DNA of 64,000 nt. It comes from Selenomonadaceae bacterium (GTDB lineage Bacteria > Bacillota > Negativicutes > Selenomonadales > Selenomonadaceae). Below, in pieces: positions 60,754 to 64,000 of this stretch. Below the pieces are notes generated by a model. The model made no database searches. It saw only the letters and a list, made by a program, of their open reading frames with translations, and had not been told where the DNA came from. Position numbers and translations under genes: made by a program. Position 1 is the stretch's first letter. Each line of letters begins with the position of its first letter. Location of the stretch: the NCBI GenBank assembly GCA_017476005.1, contig JAFVEM010000048.1:62001-126000 (forward strand), read 5' to 3'.

Positions 60754-61177
60754 TGATGATGTTGGTGATTTTGAGGACTTAGTTATAGAACGATTTCGTA
60801 TGGCCGAACAATTCATACACGATGCTAAACTTTCCCAAATGAACGGCTCATATAATACGGCGGCTGACCGGGCGTATTATTCTATATTCAAATCACTATC
60901 AGCTTTGCATACTATTGACGGGTATAGCTTTCGTAGTCACAAAAGTCTTCTGGGTAGCTTTAACAAAAATTACATCCATACTGGCCTGTTTCCTAAAGAG
61001 TATGGTGGCCGGGTTTACGATGTGCAAAATCTACGTCACATTAGCGATTATGGTGATTTTCAGTTTCCTACCAATGCAGAAGTTGAAGATGCTATTATGT
61101 GTGCGACGGAAGTGATGTATATAGCAAAAAAATATTGCCAGTCAAAGATGACAAAGATTATCGATAACGAAATATAA
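60737..61177 (+). CDS. HEPN-domain protein (HepT-like toxin)
   Basis: A 146-residue helical protein, GGGGGTGA upstream. FRMAEQFIHDAKLSQMNGSYNTAADRAYYSIFKSLSAL is a HEPN signature helix pair. The HEPN RNase motif RxxxxH is not clear in this family; RHISDYGDFQF lies near residue 105. It pairs with the MNT gene upstream. The pair is AT-rich compared with surrounding genes, which fits acquisition. Confidence 0.82.
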   Translation: MMQRPNDDVGDFEDLVIERFRMAEQFIHDAKLSQMNGSYNTAADRAYYSIFKSLSALHTIDGYSFRSHKSLLGSFNKNYIHTGLFPKEYGGRVYDVQNLRHISDYGDFQFPTNAEVEDAIMCATEVMYIAKKYCQSKMTKIIDNEI

Positions 61178-61228
61178 GGTAAGGTATGCAGATCACGTCG
61201 TGAAAGCTATGTAAAGGAGGAGTCGGAA

Positions 61229-61435
61229 ATGTGTGATGCATTGCGAGATTTGATGAAAGACGAGATACAGGAAGCTGTAAACGAAGCTGTAAATGAAGCC
61301 GTAGATGAAGCTCATAAAGCTTGGGTCAGTGCTACCGCTCGTAATATGATAGGACGCGGTTACGATGATGAGGAGATAGCAGCCATTACGGCGTTGCCGT
61401 TAGATGCCATAGCATTAGAGCGTAGCAACCTGTAG
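61229..61435 (+). CDS. Short protein resembling the C-terminal tail of Rpn-type PD-(D/E)XK nucleases
   Basis: A 68-residue protein. MCDALRDLMKDEI and ARNMIGRGYDDEEIAAITALPLDAIA resemble the last part of Rpn/transposase-associated nucleases. A heptad-like EAVNEAVNEAVDEA, coded by near-identical 12-nt units, lies between. The nuclease core is missing. AAAGGAGG precedes the ATG, so it may be expressed. Either a trimmed gene or an alternative-start product. Confidence 0.6.
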   Translation: MCDALRDLMKDEIQEAVNEAVNEAVDEAHKAWVSATARNMIGRGYDDEEIAAITALPLDAIALERSNL

Positions 61436-61441
61436 AAAACT

Positions 61442-61457
61442 CATGTAAAGGAGATGG
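61442..61457 (+). repeat. 16-bp direct repeat, right copy
   Basis: CATGTAAAGGAGATGG, upstream of the helicase gene, supplying its ribosome binding site. Identical to 60368-60383 at the end of the methyltransferase gene. Confidence 0.75.
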
Positions 61458-61461
61458 CTTG

Positions 61462-64000
61462 ATGGCGGCGCTCAAAATAAAAACTACCTCGCAGGTCGTG
61501 CCGCAGTGCTATGCCTATACTACCCCCGGCGTGCCTAAGCATGACGGCTGGACAAAGATAGGTTTTACCGAACGCGACGTAGAAACGCGCATTAAAGAAC
61601 AGACACATACGGTCGGTATCGCGCACAAAACTTGGTGGGCCATGCGCGCCGCGTTTATGACCGAACCTTACGGTGCCTTTACCGACAGAGACTTCCACGC
61701 CTATCTGAAAAAGCTCGGCGTCTCTCGCGAAACGGGGACAGAATGGTTTCGTATTGAGCCGAATGTCGCTAAAGCAAATTTTGTTGACTTCACTCAAAAT
61801 CATGGCGTGGTGGCCGAGTCAGCGGACGATGTCGTGTTGCCATATACCTTGCGCCCTGAGCAGACGGAGGCGGCGCAGAAGACAGCCGAGTATTTCCAAG
61901 CCAGAGAGAAGGCCGAATTTCTCTGGAACGCCAAGCCGCGTTTCGGCAAAACTTTGACGGCCTATGACCTGTGCTTGCGGCTCGACGCGCAAAATATTCT
62001 TATCGTGACGAATAGGCCGGCCATTGCTAGTTCCTGGTACGGGGATTATGAGACCTTTTTAGGGCCACAGTCCGGCTATATTTTTGTGAGCAAAGTGGAG
62101 GGCATTAAGGGGCGCAAATTTGTTTGCAGCCGGGAAGAATACCTGTCTAAAGTTGATGATGACATAAAAGGCTGTATTGAGTTTGTCAGCTTGCAGGATT
62201 TGAAAGGCTCTATTTATTTTGGCGGCCAATATGACAAGCTGGCGGAGGTCAGCGCCGAGAAGGGACTGACTTGGGATGTCCTCATTGTGGACGAAGCGCA
62301 CGAGGGGGTTGATACCTATAAAACCGACCTGGCCTTTAACCACATTCGCCGCAAATGGACGCTGCATCTTTCCGGCACACCCTTTAAGGCATTGGCCAAT
62401 GACAAATTCCCGGCGCAAGCTATCTATAATTGGACTTATGCCGACGAACAAAAGCGCAAACGAGATTGGGATAACGCCAGCGAAACGGAAAATCCCTATG
62501 CCAATCTGCCGCGCCTGTCCCTCTTTACCTATCAAATGTCCGATATTGTGCGCGACAAGGTGAAAAAGGGGATAGAACTTGCGGAGAAAGTGGAGGAATT
62601 TGCCTTTGACCTCAACGAATTTTTTTCGACAAATGAGGCGGGGAAATTTGTGCATGAGGCGGAAGTGAATAAATTCTTGGATGCGCTGACCCGGCAGGAG
62701 AAATTTCCCTTTTCTACGCCGGAGCTTCGGGACGAACTGAAACACACCTTTTGGCTGCTAAATCGCGTGGCCAGCGCCAAAGCACTGGCGGACAAATTAA
62801 AATTGCATCCCGTACTTAAGGAGTATGAAATTATTTTGGCGGCCGGGGATGGGCAAATAGATGACGCCGACGCAACAGCCACCTCCTATGACCGGGTGAC
62901 GAAAGCCATCCGCTGGCATGACAAAACCATTACGCTGTCCGTGGGGCAACTGACCACCGGCGTGACTATTCCCGAATGGACGGCGGTACTCATGCTGTCG
63001 AATATGTCCAGCCCCGCCCTTTATATGCAAGCGGCCTTTCGAGCGCAGAATCCGTGTCTATTCTTGGCGCGGGACGGCAGTGCGTACCGGAAGCAGAATG
63101 CCTATGTGTTTGATTTTGACCCGGCGCGGACGCTGACGATTTTTGAACAGTTTGCCAATGACCTTATTCCCAGCACCCCCGGCGACCTAGCCAGCCGCCA
63201 GAATAACATCAGGGAGCTCTTAAATTTTTTCCCGGTGTATGGCGAAGATGACGAGGGCGCGATGATAGAGCTGGACGCGGAAAAGGTACTCACGATACCG
63301 CGCCGCATTCACGCTCGGGAAGTGGTAGAACGTGGTTTTATGTCGAATTTCCTGTTTGCCAATATCAGCGGCATTTTCGGCGCGCCCCAAGAGATTATCG
63401 ACCTTATCAACGGTATGCAGGCGTTGGAGGAACCAAAAAAATTAGCCCCCACCGAGGTGGATGAAAACACGGCTGATGACTTAAAACTGAATGAAAATGG
63501 CGAAGTAGAAATTCCGGCGGAGCAGGTTATCGGCACGGCGCAGGAAATTTTTGGCGCGAAGGTGTATGGCAAGGTAGAGGCGGAACTGGACAAGGTAGCC
63601 AAAATCGAAGCGAAACGCCAAGACGACCTGCAAACCTTGCGCGCCAAGTTTGCCCAGCCCATAGCAGATAAACTGCTGGCCACCGCCAAAGCGCAGTATG
63701 GCTCTGCTATAAAGAAGGCCACCCTGAATAAATTGACACGCAAAATCCAAGAAAATACCGCTACGGTAGTGAATCGCGCTTACGGCGATTATAAAATTCG
63801 CGATAATCAGTTGACCAAAGAGGGGGAGACAAAAATTGCGGCCGCCCAGGAATCAGGTGCTACCCTTGCGGAAATAACGCGCCTTGATCGCGAATATGAA
63901 GAACGACGGCGGCAGGGTTATCGCAACATGGTAACCCAAATCACGCAACAACTCAGCGCGGAAGCCACCGTACAAAAAGCGGCGGAAATCATCGTGGAAA
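61462..64000 (+). CDS. GIY-YIG/helicase restriction protein (3' end outside window)
   Basis: The frame is open from ATG 61462 (AAAGGAG upstream) to the window end, giving 846 residues so far. Residues about 12-45 (CYAYTTPGVPKHDGWTKIGF then TERDVETRIKEQ) resemble a T5orf172/GIY-YIG nuclease. The helicase starts at LRPEQTEAAQKT. Walker A is reduced to AKPRFGKTLTAYDL (about residues 156-169), DEAH is at LIVDEAHEGV (about 274-283), then HLSGTPFKAL and LTTGVTIPEW. The long C-terminal part (about 620-846) is helical and rich in Lys/Glu. It is the likely nuclease-translocase partner of the Eco57I-like methyltransferase. Confidence 0.85.
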   Translation, partial: MAALKIKTTSQVVPQCYAYTTPGVPKHDGWTKIGFTERDVETRIKEQTHTVGIAHKTWWAMRAAFMTEPYGAFTDRDFHAYLKKLGVSRETGTEWFRIEPNVAKANFVDFTQNHGVVAESADDVVLPYTLRPEQTEAAQKTAEYFQAREKAEFLWNAKPRFGKTLTAYDLCLRLDAQNILIVTNRPAIASSWYGDYETFLGPQSGYIFVSKVEGIKGRKFVCSREEYLSKVDDDIKGCIEFVSLQDLKGSIYFGGQYDKLAEVSAEKGLTWDVLIVDEAHEGVDTYKTDLAFNHIRRKWTLHLSGTPFKALANDKFPAQAIYNWTYADEQKRKRDWDNASETENPYANLPRLSLFTYQMSDIVRDKVKKGIELAEKVEEFAFDLNEFFSTNEAGKFVHEAEVNKFLDALTRQEKFPFSTPELRDELKHTFWLLNRVASAKALADKLKLHPVLKEYEIILAAGDGQIDDADATATSYDRVTKAIRWHDKTITLSVGQLTTGVTIPEWTAVLMLSNMSSPALYMQAAFRAQNPCLFLARDGSAYRKQNAYVFDFDPARTLTIFEQFANDLIPSTPGDLASRQNNIRELLNFFPVYGEDDEGAMIELDAEKVLTIPRRIHAREVVERGFMSNFLFANISGIFGAPQEIIDLINGMQALEEPKKLAPTEVDENTADDLKLNENGEVEIPAEQVIGTAQEIFGAKVYGKVEAELDKVAKIEAKRQDDLQTLRAKFAQPIADKLLATAKAQYGSAIKKATLNKLTRKIQENTATVVNRAYGDYKIRDNQLTKEGETKIAAAQESGATLAEITRLDREYEERRRQGYRNMVTQITQQLSAEATVQKAAEIIVE

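Noticed and set aside
1-64000. tRNA, rRNA, transposase or integrase genes
   Set aside because: None was recognised on either strand by reading; small RNA genes without strong signatures could have been missed.

Overview
The window looks like a chromosomal segment of an anaerobic Negativicutes/Selenomonadales-type Firmicute. The main pointers are a Selenomonas-type lysine/ornithine decarboxylase (52057-53226), which in that lineage supplies polyamines to the cell envelope, a YjfB-like motility protein, compact operons with strong AAGGAGG-type ribosome binding sites, and medium GC content. No rRNA or tRNA gene and no insertion sequence was recognised. No gene-free stretch exceeds about 300 bases.

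Layout. 1-8601: end of a TrkH K+ transporter, a c-di-GMP phosphodiesterase with periplasmic sensor domains followed by a lone receiver protein and a divergent uracil-DNA-glycosylase-like protein, then ComF and a radical SAM protein. 8600-10766: a patchy accessory stretch with gene remnants, a PARG-like ADP-ribose glycohydrolase and a Uma2 endonuclease. 10794-14273: a GspE-PilT-PilC operon without pilins. 14325-20277: mnmG, a secreted protein of unknown function, an rRNA-methyltransferase-like gene, cobI/cbiL and a SufB/SufD-like gene. 20411-25146: an island of TerD-domain proteins mixed with three lipoproteins and a zinc-ribbon membrane protein. 25290-33654: a DUF4160/DUF2442 pair, then NAD, shikimate, chorismate, aminotransferase, isoprenoid and Nudix genes. 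33709-39352: a tightly packed run of site-2 protease, scpA, hisA, hisF, hisIE and recG.

39470-48051 holds the most striking locus. After trxA and a membrane-anchored LuxR-type regulator come Csf2 (Cas7), Csf1 and Csf3 (Cas5) homologues, a CRISPR array, a Cas6/Csf5-like endonuclease and a RecD-family helicase. No Cas1, Cas2, DinG or Cas10 gene is present. This gene set best fits a type IV CRISPR-Cas system of the RecD-bearing IV-D kind, sitting between housekeeping genes. The array has 10 repeats of 32-33 nt with very variable loops, and a small gene splits it. Its last repeat lies just upstream of cas6.

Beyond it, 48068-51850 contains an ADP-ribosylglycohydrolase and a two-gene operon: a metallo-beta-lactamase/RNase J-like protein and a protein that appears to join a PD-(D/E)XK nuclease to the C-terminal sandwich domain of FtsZ. 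That operon is a candidate undescribed defence or nucleic-acid-processing pair. 52057-58387 returns to core metabolism (decarboxylase, lysC, folB, ptsH, ptsI). 58451-64000 is a restriction-modification locus: an Eco57I-like methyltransferase and a GIY-YIG/helicase protein that runs off the window. A MNT-HEPN toxin-antitoxin pair and a short Rpn-like tail lie between them, bracketed by a 16-bp direct repeat that suggests they were inserted.

Functions are assigned by reading motifs in the translated sequence; no database search was run.
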